From an uncultured Bacillota bacterium (GTDB taxonomy: Bacteria; Bacillota; Clostridia; Peptostreptococcales; Anaerovoracaceae): DNA of 10,272 bases. The position numbers and the translations under genes were made by a program. Under the pieces are notes generated by a model. It made no database searches. It saw only the letters and a list, made by a program, of their open reading frames with translations, and was not told the origin of the DNA. Positions 1 through 5,978 of the stretch are shown here, in pieces; positions within the stretch are counted from its first letter, which is position 1; the number at the start of each line of letters is the position of its first letter. The stretch is taken from positions 1-10,272 of the forward strand of contig CAUHLX010000071.1 in the NCBI GenBank assembly GCA_959606705.1. The letters are read 5' to 3'.

Positions 1-106
1 CAGCGGAAACAGCAGAACAAAGGCGGCCAAAGAGCTGGGGATCAGCCGGACCACGCTCTATGAAAAAATGATGAAATACGAAATCGGCGGGGAGCTGGAT
101 GGTTGA
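1..106 (+). CDS. C-terminal end of a Fis-type HTH regulator, probably a sigma-54 activator (5' partial)
   Basis: Only the last 34 codons are in the window (reading from base 2, stop TGA at 104-106). They encode a helix-turn-helix of the Fis type: GNSRTKAAKELGISRTTLYE, then a short basic tail KMMKYEIGG. Alternating Thr/Ala/Leu and the RTTLY recognition helix are what closes NtrC/AtoC-like enhancer-binding proteins, where this domain is the last part after the AAA+ domain. The AAA+ and sensory domains lie outside the window, so the family rests on the HTH alone. It is supported by context: a good sigma-54 promoter lies 250 bp downstream in front of the 3-hydroxybutyrate operon. The inference is that this protein binds sites in the gap and activates that operon. 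A Fis-like protein without an AAA+ domain cannot be excluded. Confidence 0.8.
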   Translation, partial: SGNSRTKAAKELGISRTTLYEKMMKYEIGGELDG

Positions 107-184
107 AGGGGACTGGCACCGACGTGCTAAAAATCCTTTCAATTCTCGACATGTTCGGAAAATCTAACAAATTATCCGACAGAG

Positions 185-200
185 CTTACATGAATGTAAG
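185..200. promoter_or_regulatory. Perfect 16-bp palindrome, candidate upstream activator site
   Basis: CTTACAT-GA-ATGTAAG has perfect 7-bp arms around a 2-bp centre. It lies about 160-170 bp upstream of the -24/-12 promoter at 358-373, a usual distance for an enhancer bound by a sigma-54 activator with a Fis-type HTH. The regulator whose end is at 1-106 is the natural candidate ligand. A weaker dyad sits just before it (TGTTCGGA at 152-159 against TCCGACA at 175-181). The palindrome is seen directly; the binding is inferred. Confidence 0.5.
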
Positions 201-242
201 GAAAACAGTACACTAAAATCCATATTTAAATACAGATGTTCG

Positions 243-293
243 AAAATCCTTACGTTTTTTCGCAAAATCCGCGAAAAAACGAGGGATTTTTTT
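243..293 (+). terminator. Hairpin with T-run, probable terminator of the upstream regulator gene
   Basis: Arms CGTTTTTTCGC (253-263) and GCGAAAAAACG (271-281) pair perfectly over 11 bp around a 7-nt loop. Beyond a small internal loop, AAAATCC (243-249) can pair with GGATTTT (284-290), and the structure runs into seven Ts (287-293). This fits an intrinsic terminator for the regulator gene ending at 106. It sits between the candidate activator site and the sigma-54 promoter, so it would insulate the operon from read-through. The stem is AT-rich, so its strength is uncertain. Confidence 0.55.
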
Positions 294-357
294 ATGCCCT
301 GAATGCTTGTCGCTTTAAACCATTGAAATTTCAGGCCTTCTTAATTCTTTTTTCAGT

Positions 358-373
358 TGGAACGAAACTTGCA
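358..373 (+). promoter_or_regulatory. Sigma-54 (-24/-12) promoter of the 3-hydroxybutyrate operon
   Basis: TGGAACGAAACTTGCA differs from the consensus TGGCACG-N4-TTGCA at one base (A for C). The invariant GG (359-360) and GC (371-372) have the required 10-nt separation. Transcription would start near 384, leaving about 100 nt of leader before the ATG at 485. That leader contains a small hairpin around 404-425 (TCTCG/CGAGA arms). With a Fis-type HTH regulator upstream, this is the best-supported regulatory site in the window. Confidence 0.8.
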
Positions 374-484
374 ATTTTATTAAAACGAAACGATCGGAAG
401 GGATCTCGAACGCGGGAGCGCGAGAGAACGAACGATGCGTTGACAACAGCCTTTGGAAGAAGTGTGTATGAGGAGGAATGAGCG

Positions 485-1246
485 ATGTTGAAAGACAAAG
501 TAGCTATCGTAACAGGCGCTGCCAGTGGAATCGGCTATGCCACAGCGGAAGCCTTCGTGAAAGAAGGGGTCAAGGTGGTTATGGCGGATGTCAATGAAGA
601 ACTGCTTTCCGCAGCGGCCGAAAAATTGTCGGGCGACTGCTTTGCGGTGGATTTGAGCAAACGTCAGGGCTGCAGAGACCTGGTGGATTACACTCTGGAA
701 AAGTACGGAAAAACGGATATCCTGGTGAACGTGGCCGGAATTCAAAACGTGGCTTCGGTGGAGGATTTTCCCGAAGATCGCTGGGATTTCATGATTTCGC
801 TGATGCTGACCGCGCCGTTCCTGCTGACCAAATATACCTGGCCGTCCATGAAGGAGCAGGGCTGGGGCCGGGTGATCAACCTGAACTCCATTCACGGGCT
901 GGTCGCGTCGGAATTCAAGTCGGCTTACGTTTCCGCCAAGCACGGACTGATGGGCTTGACCAAAACGGCGGCCCTGGAGGGCGGAGCCTATGGGATCACG
1001 GTAAATTCCATCTGCCCGGCCTATGTGAGAACGCCTCTGGTGGATAATCAGATCGAGGCTCAGGCTCAGAATCACGGAATCAGCAAGGAAGAGGTAGTCA
1101 GCAAGATCATGCTGCAGAAGGCGGCGGTCAAAACCCTGCTGGAGCCTTCCACCGTGGCGGAAGTCGTAAAATTCCTCTGTTCGGATGCGGGCAACAATAT
1201 CACCGGTTCCGCGCTGACCATCGACGGAGGCTGGACCGCGGGCTGA
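485..1246 (+). CDS. bdhA: 3-hydroxybutyrate dehydrogenase (SDR family)
   Basis: A 253-residue short-chain dehydrogenase, the usual length. It is predicted to oxidise (R)-3-hydroxybutyrate to acetoacetate with NAD in the cytoplasm. The Rossmann motif TGAASGIG is at residues 10-17, catalytic Ser135, Tyr148 and Lys152 are present, and the C-terminus has the SDR motif IDGGW. The subfamily is indicated by SIHGLVASEFKSAYVSAKHG (135-154) and by CPAYVRTPLVDNQI. Residues that bind the substrate in known bacterial enzymes have counterparts here: Gln87, His137, Lys145 and Gln189. Where many SDRs have the fourth catalytic residue Asn, this protein appears to have Met107 (SLMLTAPF); this may be a lineage variant. 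AGGAGG at 471-476 sits 8 nt before the ATG. First gene of the operon, behind the sigma-54 promoter. Confidence 0.9.
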   Translation: MLKDKVAIVTGAASGIGYATAEAFVKEGVKVVMADVNEELLSAAAEKLSGDCFAVDLSKRQGCRDLVDYTLEKYGKTDILVNVAGIQNVASVEDFPEDRWDFMISLMLTAPFLLTKYTWPSMKEQGWGRVINLNSIHGLVASEFKSAYVSAKHGLMGLTKTAALEGGAYGITVNSICPAYVRTPLVDNQIEAQAQNHGISKEEVVSKIMLQKAAVKTLLEPSTVAEVVKFLCSDAGNNITGSALTIDGGWTAG

Positions 1247-1249
1247 TCC

Positions 1250-1272
1250 ACAGGCCCTGCTTATGGGCCTGT
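1250..1272 (+). other. Intercistronic hairpin between dehydrogenase and permease genes
   Basis: ACAGGCCC (1250-1257) and GGGCCTGT (1265-1272) form a perfect 8-bp GC-rich stem with a 7-nt loop, 3 nt after the dehydrogenase stop. No T-run follows, so it is unlikely to stop transcription fully. Likely roles are protection of the upstream mRNA from 3' decay or an expression step-down before the membrane protein. Confidence 0.5.
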
Positions 1273-1320
1273 TGAAAATAAGCTGTTTCATAGTTAATTG
1301 AAAGAAGAAGGAGGAAAATC

Positions 1321-2712
1321 ATGATCGGAGTAATTGGCATAGTCATATCCCTGCTCTTATTAATGTATCTGGCTTATCGAGGCTGGTCGATCATCCTGCT
1401 CGCCCCCATTCTGGCCTGCTTTGCGGCAGCCTTTGCGCTTCTGGAGGGTGGAGAATTCCATTTGATGGCGACGTATACGGAAACCTTTATGCCGAATCTG
1501 GCGGGTTACATCAAGTCCAATTTCCCCATGTTCATGCTGGGCGCCGTGTTTGGGAAGGTAATGGACCTTTCCGGAAGCGCGAACGCCATTGCTGAATTTA
1601 TTACCGAAAAAATCGGAAGAGGCAAGGAGATGTGGGCCATCGTCCTGTCCTGCGCGATCATTACATACGGCGGCGTGTCTCTCTTCGTAGCGGCATTCGC
1701 CATTTATCCCATCGGAGCGGCTCTGTTCAGAGACGCCGATATTCCCAAGAGACTGCTGCCTCCGGCCATCGCGCTGGGTGCGTTTACCTTCACCATGACG
1801 GCGCTGCCGGGAACCCCGCAGATCCAGAACGCCATCCCCATGACCTACTTTGGAACGGACGCTTTCGCGGCTCCCATTCTGGGAATCGTGGCGGCGATGA
1901 TCATGCTGTTCGGCGGAATGTTCTGGCTCACAACCAGATTGAAGAAAGCCAAATCCAAGGGCGAGGGCTACGGAGATCATCCCAATGAAAATCTGAAGAT
2001 CATGGATCCGTCGGCACTGCCGCCATTTGTCACTTCTATCGTTCCGATTATCGTCGTGATCGTTGCCAACTTCACCTTCTCCAAATGGGCGCTTCCCGCA
2101 ATGGATTCCTCTTATCTGGAAAAGGGCTATAATACCACCTTCGGTTCCGTGGTAGGAACCTGGAGCTTGGTGCTGGCGCTGATCATCGGTATCGTATTAG
2201 TCGTCGTGTTCAACTTCAAGAGATTTGAAAACGGCGTAGTAGAATCCCTGAAGGAAGGGGTCAACGGCTCGCTGCTGGCAGTCATGAACACCGCTTCCGA
2301 GGTAGGCTACGGAAACGTAATCAAGTCTTTGGCCGGGTTTGCCATCGTGGCCTCGGGAATGCTGTCCATCTCTTCCAACCCGCTGGTGGGCGAAGCCATC
2401 GCTTCCTCCGTTCTGGCCGGGATCACAGGCTCCGCCTCCGGCGGTCTGTCCATCGCCCTTTCCACCTTTGCGGAAGGCTTTATGGAAACCGCGGCTCAGG
2501 CCGGAATTCGTCCGGAAGTGCTTCACAGAGTTGCCGCCGTTGCTTGCGGCGGTCTGGATACGCTGCCTCACAACGGCGCGGTTATCACACTGCTGGCCGT
2601 CACCGGGATGACCCACAAACAATGCTATGCCAACATCGGCATGTGCACCGTCGTAATCCCCACCATCGCTACGGTGGCGATCATCATTCTGGGTTCCTTC
2701 GGAATTGCTTAA
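1321..2712 (+). CDS. GntP-family permease, probably for 3-hydroxybutyrate or a similar hydroxy acid
   Basis: A 463-residue, very hydrophobic protein with about a dozen potential membrane segments, starting at residue 4 (VIGIVISLLLLMYLAYRGWS) and ending at the extreme C-terminus. GntP-family features are visible: ALPGTPQIQN (161-170), a Gly/Ser-rich re-entrant-like stretch TGSASGG (369-375), and GGLDTLPHNGAVITLL (410-424) near the end. The family moves gluconate and other hydroxy or short-chain acids inward with protons. Substrate is inferred from position: it follows 3-hydroxybutyrate dehydrogenase and precedes the CoA-transferase. AAGGAGG at 1308-1314 is 6 nt from the ATG. Gluconate itself is less likely, because no sugar-acid enzyme is nearby. 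Confidence 0.85.
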   Translation: MIGVIGIVISLLLLMYLAYRGWSIILLAPILACFAAAFALLEGGEFHLMATYTETFMPNLAGYIKSNFPMFMLGAVFGKVMDLSGSANAIAEFITEKIGRGKEMWAIVLSCAIITYGGVSLFVAAFAIYPIGAALFRDADIPKRLLPPAIALGAFTFTMTALPGTPQIQNAIPMTYFGTDAFAAPILGIVAAMIMLFGGMFWLTTRLKKAKSKGEGYGDHPNENLKIMDPSALPPFVTSIVPIIVVIVANFTFSKWALPAMDSSYLEKGYNTTFGSVVGTWSLVLALIIGIVLVVVFNFKRFENGVVESLKEGVNGSLLAVMNTASEVGYGNVIKSLAGFAIVASGMLSISSNPLVGEAIASSVLAGITGSASGGLSIALSTFAEGFMETAAQAGIRPEVLHRVAAVACGGLDTLPHNGAVITLLAVTGMTHKQCYANIGMCTVVIPTIATVAIIILGSFGIA

Positions 2713-2724
2713 TCGACACATCGG

Positions 2725-2755
2725 AAGAGGCGCCTGCCGCGGGCCGGCGTCTCTT
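2725..2755 (+). other. Intercistronic hairpin after the permease gene
   Basis: AAGAGGCGCC (2725-2734) pairs with GGCGTCTCTT (2746-2755) over 10 bp with one G-T pair. A second small stem follows (ACTGTC 2763-2768 / GACAGT 2774-2779). Neither is followed by a T-run, and the next ribosome binding site starts at 2786. These look like mRNA stability or processing elements rather than terminators. Confidence 0.45.
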
Positions 2756-2799
2756 GCAAGTGACTGTCAGACCGACAGTGTAAAAAGGAGGAGGTTTCA

Positions 2800-3489
2800 A
2801 TGATCAACAAAATCAGAACCGCTCAGGAAGCGGTGGCCGGCATCCAAGATGGCATGACCATCATGGTTGGCGGTTTCCTGGGGACCGGGTCCCCCGAAAT
2901 TCTGCTGGACGCTCTCGTGGAAAAAGGTGTGAAGCATCTGACGGTCATCGGCAATGACGGCGGTCTTCCGGCCTCCGTTACGGGCACTACGGACCGTGGA
3001 ATCGCCAAGCTGCTCACCGCCGGGATGGTGGATCACATCATCGCCTCCCACGTGGGTATGAATCCCATCATCGGCAAGGGAATGAACGACGGTTCCCTCA
3101 AATGCACGTTGGTCCCCCAGGGCTCTCTGGCCGAAAAAATCAGAGCGGGCGGCGCCGGTTTGGGCGGAGTCCTCACCCCTACGGGCGTGGGCACCATCAT
3201 CGCCGACGGGAAGGAGACCGTTACCGTCGATGGAAAAGACTATCTGCTGGAAAAACCGCTGAAAGCGGATTACGCGTTGATTCGCGCCTCCGTGTGCGAT
3301 CGATTCGGCAACTTCAGCTGTGCCAAGGCTACGAAGAATTTCAATTACGTGATGGCGATGGCCGCGGACACGGTAGCCGTGGCGGCGGAACAGCTTTACG
3401 AAGTGGGAGAGAAGGATCCCGATACCTATTCCATGTCCGGGATCTTTGCGACGTATATTGTTGGAGGTGAGAAACCATGGCAGATTTAA
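2800..3489 (+). CDS. 3-oxoacid (acetoacetate) CoA-transferase, subunit A
   Basis: A 229-residue AtoD/ScoA-type alpha subunit of a family I CoA-transferase. With subunit B it is predicted to move CoA from a donor such as acetyl-, butyryl- or succinyl-CoA to acetoacetate. Signature segments are DGMTIMVGGFLGTGSPE (17-33), the first CoA-transferase motif, and PQGSLAEKIRAGGAG (106-120) followed by LTPTGVGT. A long AGGAGGAGG (2786-2794) lies 5 nt upstream of the ATG. The gene overlaps subunit B by 13 bases, a sign of translational coupling and a 1:1 complex. The CoA donor cannot be read from the sequence. Confidence 0.92.
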   Translation: MINKIRTAQEAVAGIQDGMTIMVGGFLGTGSPEILLDALVEKGVKHLTVIGNDGGLPASVTGTTDRGIAKLLTAGMVDHIIASHVGMNPIIGKGMNDGSLKCTLVPQGSLAEKIRAGGAGLGGVLTPTGVGTIIADGKETVTVDGKDYLLEKPLKADYALIRASVCDRFGNFSCAKATKNFNYVMAMAADTVAVAAEQLYEVGEKDPDTYSMSGIFATYIVGGEKPWQI

Positions 3490-4133
3490 AGGCGAGAATC
3501 GCGTCCAGGACTGCGAAAGAGTTTAAAGACGGATATGTGGTAAACCTGGGGATCGGTCTACCGACCATGGTCGCCAACTATCTTCCAGAGGATGTACATG
3601 TGGTTCTTCATTCGGAGAACGGCTTTACGGGATTGGCGGGAAGTGCGGAGAAGGGAAAGGAGGATGTGGACGTAATCAACTCCGGAGGGGCGTATGTGAC
3701 ACATACCCCGGAGGCGAACTTCTTTGACACCGCCATGAGCTTTTCCATCGTCAGAGGCGGACATGTGGACGCCACGGTACTGGGCGCCATGGAAGTGGAT
3801 GAACGGGGAAATCTGGCCAACTGGATCGTTCCGGGCAAAATGGTGGCCGGAATGGGCGGAGCCATGGACCTGGTGGTAGGGGCCAAGAAGGTCATCATTT
3901 CCATGCTGCACACGCAAAAGGGAGCCCATAAAATCCTGAAGGAATGCACGCTGCCTTACACCGCTCTCGGAGTAGTGAATCTCATCATCACGGAGATGGG
4001 GGTAATGGAAGTGACGCCGGAGGGCATCGTCCTGAAGGAACTGCATCCGGATTATACGCTGGAGGAGATCAAGGCGGCTACCGGGTGCGAGCTTATCATC
4101 AGCCCCGATCTGAAACCCATGGAGGAGGAATAG
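3477..4133 (+). CDS. 3-oxoacid (acetoacetate) CoA-transferase, subunit B
   Basis: A 218-residue AtoA/ScoB-type beta subunit. NLGIGLPTMVANYL (23-36) and the catalytic segment HSENGFTG are present; Glu47 of SENG is the residue expected to form the glutamyl-CoA thioester. INSGGAYVTHTPEANFFD and GGHVDATVLGAMEVDERGNLANWIVPGK (94-121) are typical of the fold. The start ATG (3477) lies inside the end of subunit A and is served by GGAGGTGA (3463-3470), 6 nt upstream. Its own 3' end (GGAGGAGG, 4121-4128) supplies the ribosome binding site of the next gene, 4 nt beyond the stop. The assignment to acetoacetate rests on operon context; other short 3-oxoacids are possible. Confidence 0.92.
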   Translation: MADLKARIASRTAKEFKDGYVVNLGIGLPTMVANYLPEDVHVVLHSENGFTGLAGSAEKGKEDVDVINSGGAYVTHTPEANFFDTAMSFSIVRGGHVDATVLGAMEVDERGNLANWIVPGKMVAGMGGAMDLVVGAKKVIISMLHTQKGAHKILKECTLPYTALGVVNLIITEMGVMEVTPEGIVLKELHPDYTLEEIKAATGCELIISPDLKPMEEE

Positions 4134-4137
4134 CAGG

Positions 4138-5070
4138 ATGAAAGATGTGAAGAAGATAGTCATTGCCGGTGCCGGAACCATGGGGTCATCCATGGGCGAA
4201 ACCTTTGCCAAATACGGGTATGACGTGGTTCTCTACGATGTGTTTCCGGCGGCTCTGGAGAAGGCGGAACGACTCATTCACCTGAATCAGGAGACGGAGG
4301 TGTCTGAGAAAATCGTCACGGCGGAAGAGTCCGCGGCCCTTCTGGAACGAATCTCCTATACCGGAGAGAAGGACTGCTTCCAAACCGCGGATTTCGTGGT
4401 GGAGGCCATCCTGGAAAAGCTGGAGATCAAGCATAACTTTTGGGGAGAGGTTTCCAAGCTGGTGCCCAGAGACGCTTTGCTGGCCAGCAACACCTCCGGG
4501 CTTTCCATCAGCCGGATCGCGGAGGTCGTGGAAGGACCGGAACGGTTTGGCGGCATGCACTGGATCAATCCACCCCATCTGATTCCGCTGATCGAAGTGA
4601 TCCAGGGAGAGAAAACCAGTGACGAGACCGCCGAGGCGATCCGTGACATGGCTCTGGCAGTGGAGAAAAAGCCGGTAATCGTGCAGGACGCGCCGGGATT
4701 TGCTCTGAATCGCATTCAACTGGCGGTGCTTCGGGAATGCCTCCACATTGTGGAGGAAGGAATCGCGGAGCCGGAAGCGGTGGATGACGTGATGAAATAC
4801 GGGCTGGGCATGCGCTACGCCTGTCTGGGACCCTTCGAGGTCTGCGATCTGGGCGGATTGGATATTTTCTACAACATTGCGTCCTATCTGTTTGCGGATC
4901 TCTCCGACAAGAAGGAACCCTTCGGAATGCTGGCCGACCGGTTTGAAAAGGGACAGTACGGTGTAAAGAACGGCGCGGGTTTCTATGATTATTCCGATGG
5001 CAAGGACGCGGAGAAAATCAGATACCGTGACCAGATGTTTACCAAGCTGGCAAAATGTCTGTTTGAGTAG
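4138..5070 (+). CDS. 3-hydroxyacyl-CoA dehydrogenase (Hbd/PaaH-like)
   Basis: A 310-residue NAD-dependent enzyme. In this operon it is predicted to interconvert acetoacetyl-CoA and (S)-3-hydroxybutyryl-CoA. The Rossmann motif GAGTMG is at 11-16. Ser120, His141, Glu153 and Asn191 have exactly the spacing of the catalytic residues in characterised 3-hydroxyacyl-CoA dehydrogenases. The C-terminal domain is complete, with PGFALNRI (186-193) and KNGAGFYDY (277-285). The region after the catalytic His reads HWINPPHLIPLIEVI rather than the common HFFNP-x-x-x-M-x-L-V-E. That is closer to the lambda-crystallin/carnitine dehydrogenase side of the superfamily, so a free hydroxy acid substrate is possible. 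Last gene of the operon, followed by a terminator at 5201-5255. Confidence 0.85.
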   Translation: MKDVKKIVIAGAGTMGSSMGETFAKYGYDVVLYDVFPAALEKAERLIHLNQETEVSEKIVTAEESAALLERISYTGEKDCFQTADFVVEAILEKLEIKHNFWGEVSKLVPRDALLASNTSGLSISRIAEVVEGPERFGGMHWINPPHLIPLIEVIQGEKTSDETAEAIRDMALAVEKKPVIVQDAPGFALNRIQLAVLRECLHIVEEGIAEPEAVDDVMKYGLGMRYACLGPFEVCDLGGLDIFYNIASYLFADLSDKKEPFGMLADRFEKGQYGVKNGAGFYDYSDGKDAEKIRYRDQMFTKLAKCLFE

Positions 5071-5074
5071 GCGG

Positions 5075-5090
5075 CAATCGGGTCCGATTG
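5075..5090. repeat. Short inverted repeat just after the operon's last gene
   Basis: CAATCGG-GT-CCGATTG has 7-bp arms, begins 5 nt after the dehydrogenase stop, and directly precedes the tandem repeat at 5092. No T-run follows. It could be a protein-binding dyad or a small 3'-UTR hairpin. Confidence 0.4.
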
Positions 5091-5091
5091 T

Positions 5092-5139
5092 CTGTCATAG
5101 AGATTTACGCACCACCTGTCATATGGATTTACGAACCAC
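5092..5139. repeat. Two abutting 24-bp direct repeats
   Basis: Unit 1 (5092-5115) and unit 2 (5116-5139) share CTGTCATA-NN-GATTTACG-N-ACCAC and differ at only three positions. A partial third copy of the head, TGTCATAGG, occurs at 5191-5199. An AC-rich low-complexity run follows the second unit (5140-5160). No start codon, ribosome binding site or promoter is evident. The function is unknown; it may be a small tandem duplication in the 3' UTR. Confidence 0.75.
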
Positions 5140-5200
5140 ACAGTACACACACAACACACTCCAATGAAATGAACAGCACACCAACAGAAATGTCATAGGA

Positions 5201-5255
5201 AACGGACCTCCGAACCATTCGAAGTGAAATCGAATGATCGGAGGTCCGTTCTTTT
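5201..5255 (+). terminator. Strong hairpin terminator of the 3-hydroxybutyrate operon
   Basis: AACGGACCTCCGA (5201-5213) pairs with TCGGAGGTCCGTT (5238-5250), and CATTCGA (5216-5222) pairs with TCGAATG (5230-5236), leaving a small asymmetric internal loop and a 7-nt apical loop. That is 20 base pairs in all, followed by CTTTT. The T-run is short but the stem is very stable. It is 130 nt after the last gene of the operon. Confidence 0.75.
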
Positions 5256-5406
5256 GTGACAAGGTGTTTTGGCCGAGAGACGGTTTTTCGCAGGAAGCGG
5301 TTTGAAAGAGACTTGTGGCGTTTTCAAGTTTCATGGCACTTCGACCTTTTAAGAAAAACTCTTGTTTTTGGCCGAAATAAATGGAGCATAACGGGAAAAA
5401 TGTGGG

Positions 5407-5443
5407 CAAAACGGCGAGTTTTCGTGCTGTTTTGTCTTTTTTT
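5407..5443 (+). terminator. Second + strand terminator-like hairpin
   Basis: CAAAACGGC (5407-5415) pairs with GCTGTTTTG (5426-5434) over 9 bp with one G-T pair, and is followed by TCTTTTTTT (5435-5443). It could catch read-through past 5255. The stem is AT-rich and moderate in strength. Confidence 0.4.
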
Positions 5444-5460
5444 CGACTTTTTTCCACGAG

Positions 5461-5504
5461 ATAGAAAAATGGGTCGAAAGCGAGCGCGGCTTTTCGACCC
5501 ATTT
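5461..5504 (-). terminator. Terminator for the leftward ligase-ACT transcript
   Basis: AAATGGGTCGAAA (5467-5479) and TTTCGACCCATTT (5492-5504) are perfect 13-bp arms around a GC-rich loop. Read on the - strand, the stem runs into ATTTTTCTAT, a moderate T-run. It lies about 60 bp past the ACT gene stop. Confidence 0.65.
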
Positions 5505-5518
5505 CGGTTCTTTTCTTA

Positions 5519-5557
5519 GAAAAGCCGAAACCGATCTGACACCGGATCGATTTCGGC
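5519..5557 (-). terminator. Hairpin directly after the ACT gene stop
   Basis: GCCGAAA-C-CGATC (5524-5536) pairs with GATCG-A-TTTCGGC (5545-5557) at 12 of 13 positions. On the - strand the stem is followed by TTTTCT. It begins about 10 nt after the stop codon of the ACT gene. Together with the hairpin at 5467-5504 it forms a double terminator. Confidence 0.6.
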
Positions 5558-5566
5558 AGTTCGCCT

Positions 5567-5956
5567 TTAAAACAGCTTGGACAGCGCGGCCTCACCCTCT
5601 CGAACTTCCTCCACCTTGATGACGAAACGGGCGGTCCCGCCGTTGGAGTGGCCGTACATGTAGGCGATGTTGATTCCGGCCCCGGAGAGCGCCAGCAGCA
5701 CCTGATTCAGAGAGCCGGGGACGTCGGGTGCTTCAATGCAGAGGACGTCGGTGAGCTTGACGGCGAAATCCTGTTGGCGAAGGACCTTGACCGCGGCCTC
5801 CGTGTCGTCCAGCACCATTCGCAGTACGCCATAATCAGCGGTTTCCGCGATATTGAGCGCAGTGATATTGATGTTTGCCTGGGTCAGAGTTTCGGTGACC
5901 TCTTCCAGCTTCCCAGGTTCGTTTTCAATAAAGACAGATACTTGTTCGATGATCAT
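5567..5956 (-). CDS. Tandem ACT-domain protein, partner of phenylacetate-CoA ligase
   Basis: A 129-residue protein made of two ACT domains in a row, about residues 4-68 and 70-129. Each carries the ligand-turn motif: ENEPGKLEEV (11-20) and PDVPGSLNQV (77-86). ACT domains bind amino acids or related acids at dimer interfaces. Stand-alone double-ACT proteins of this type are often found next to phenylacetate-CoA ligase genes in anaerobes. There is no catalytic domain, so a sensing or feedback role is inferred, perhaps toward phenylalanine or another aromatic amino acid. It follows the ligase by 22 bp on the - strand, with CCTCCTT (5967-5973, read in reverse) as ribosome binding site about 10 nt before the ATG. 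Two terminators follow the gene. Confidence 0.88.
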   Translation of the reverse strand: MIIEQVSVFIENEPGKLEEVTETLTQANINITALNIAETADYGVLRMVLDDTEAAVKVLRQQDFAVKLTDVLCIEAPDVPGSLNQVLLALSGAGINIAYMYGHSNGGTARFVIKVEEVREGEAALSKLF

Positions 5957-5978
5957 AATCGCATTCCCTCCTTTTCCA

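Larger units (their letters stand above)
5256..5566. other. Non-coding stretch between convergent operons
   Basis: Apart from the hairpins listed separately I see no gene here. The stretch is rich in runs of T and in CGAAAA/TTTTCG words. Open frames crossing it (5256-5519 on +, 5119-5595 on -) have low-complexity, Phe/Arg/Lys-rich translations, lack good ribosome binding sites and run through the terminator stems. Confidence 0.6.

Noticed and set aside
114..129. TGGCACCGACGTGCTA, resembling a sigma-54 promoter
   Set aside because: The GG and GC are 9 nt apart instead of the required 10, and it sits 8 nt after the regulator stop. The site at 358-373 is far better.
236..481. Open frame of 81 codons on +
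   Set aside because: It runs through the terminator hairpin and the sigma-54 promoter, has no ribosome binding site, and its translation is low-complexity Lys/Arg/Phe.
380..1291. Long - strand frame of 303 codons opposite the 3-hydroxybutyrate dehydrogenase
   Set aside because: It is a shadow of a well-recognised SDR gene. Its translation is His/Arg/Gln-rich with no family features and no ribosome binding site.
5092..5139. CRISPR-like repeat
   Set aside because: The two units abut with no spacer and there are no further full copies or cas genes.
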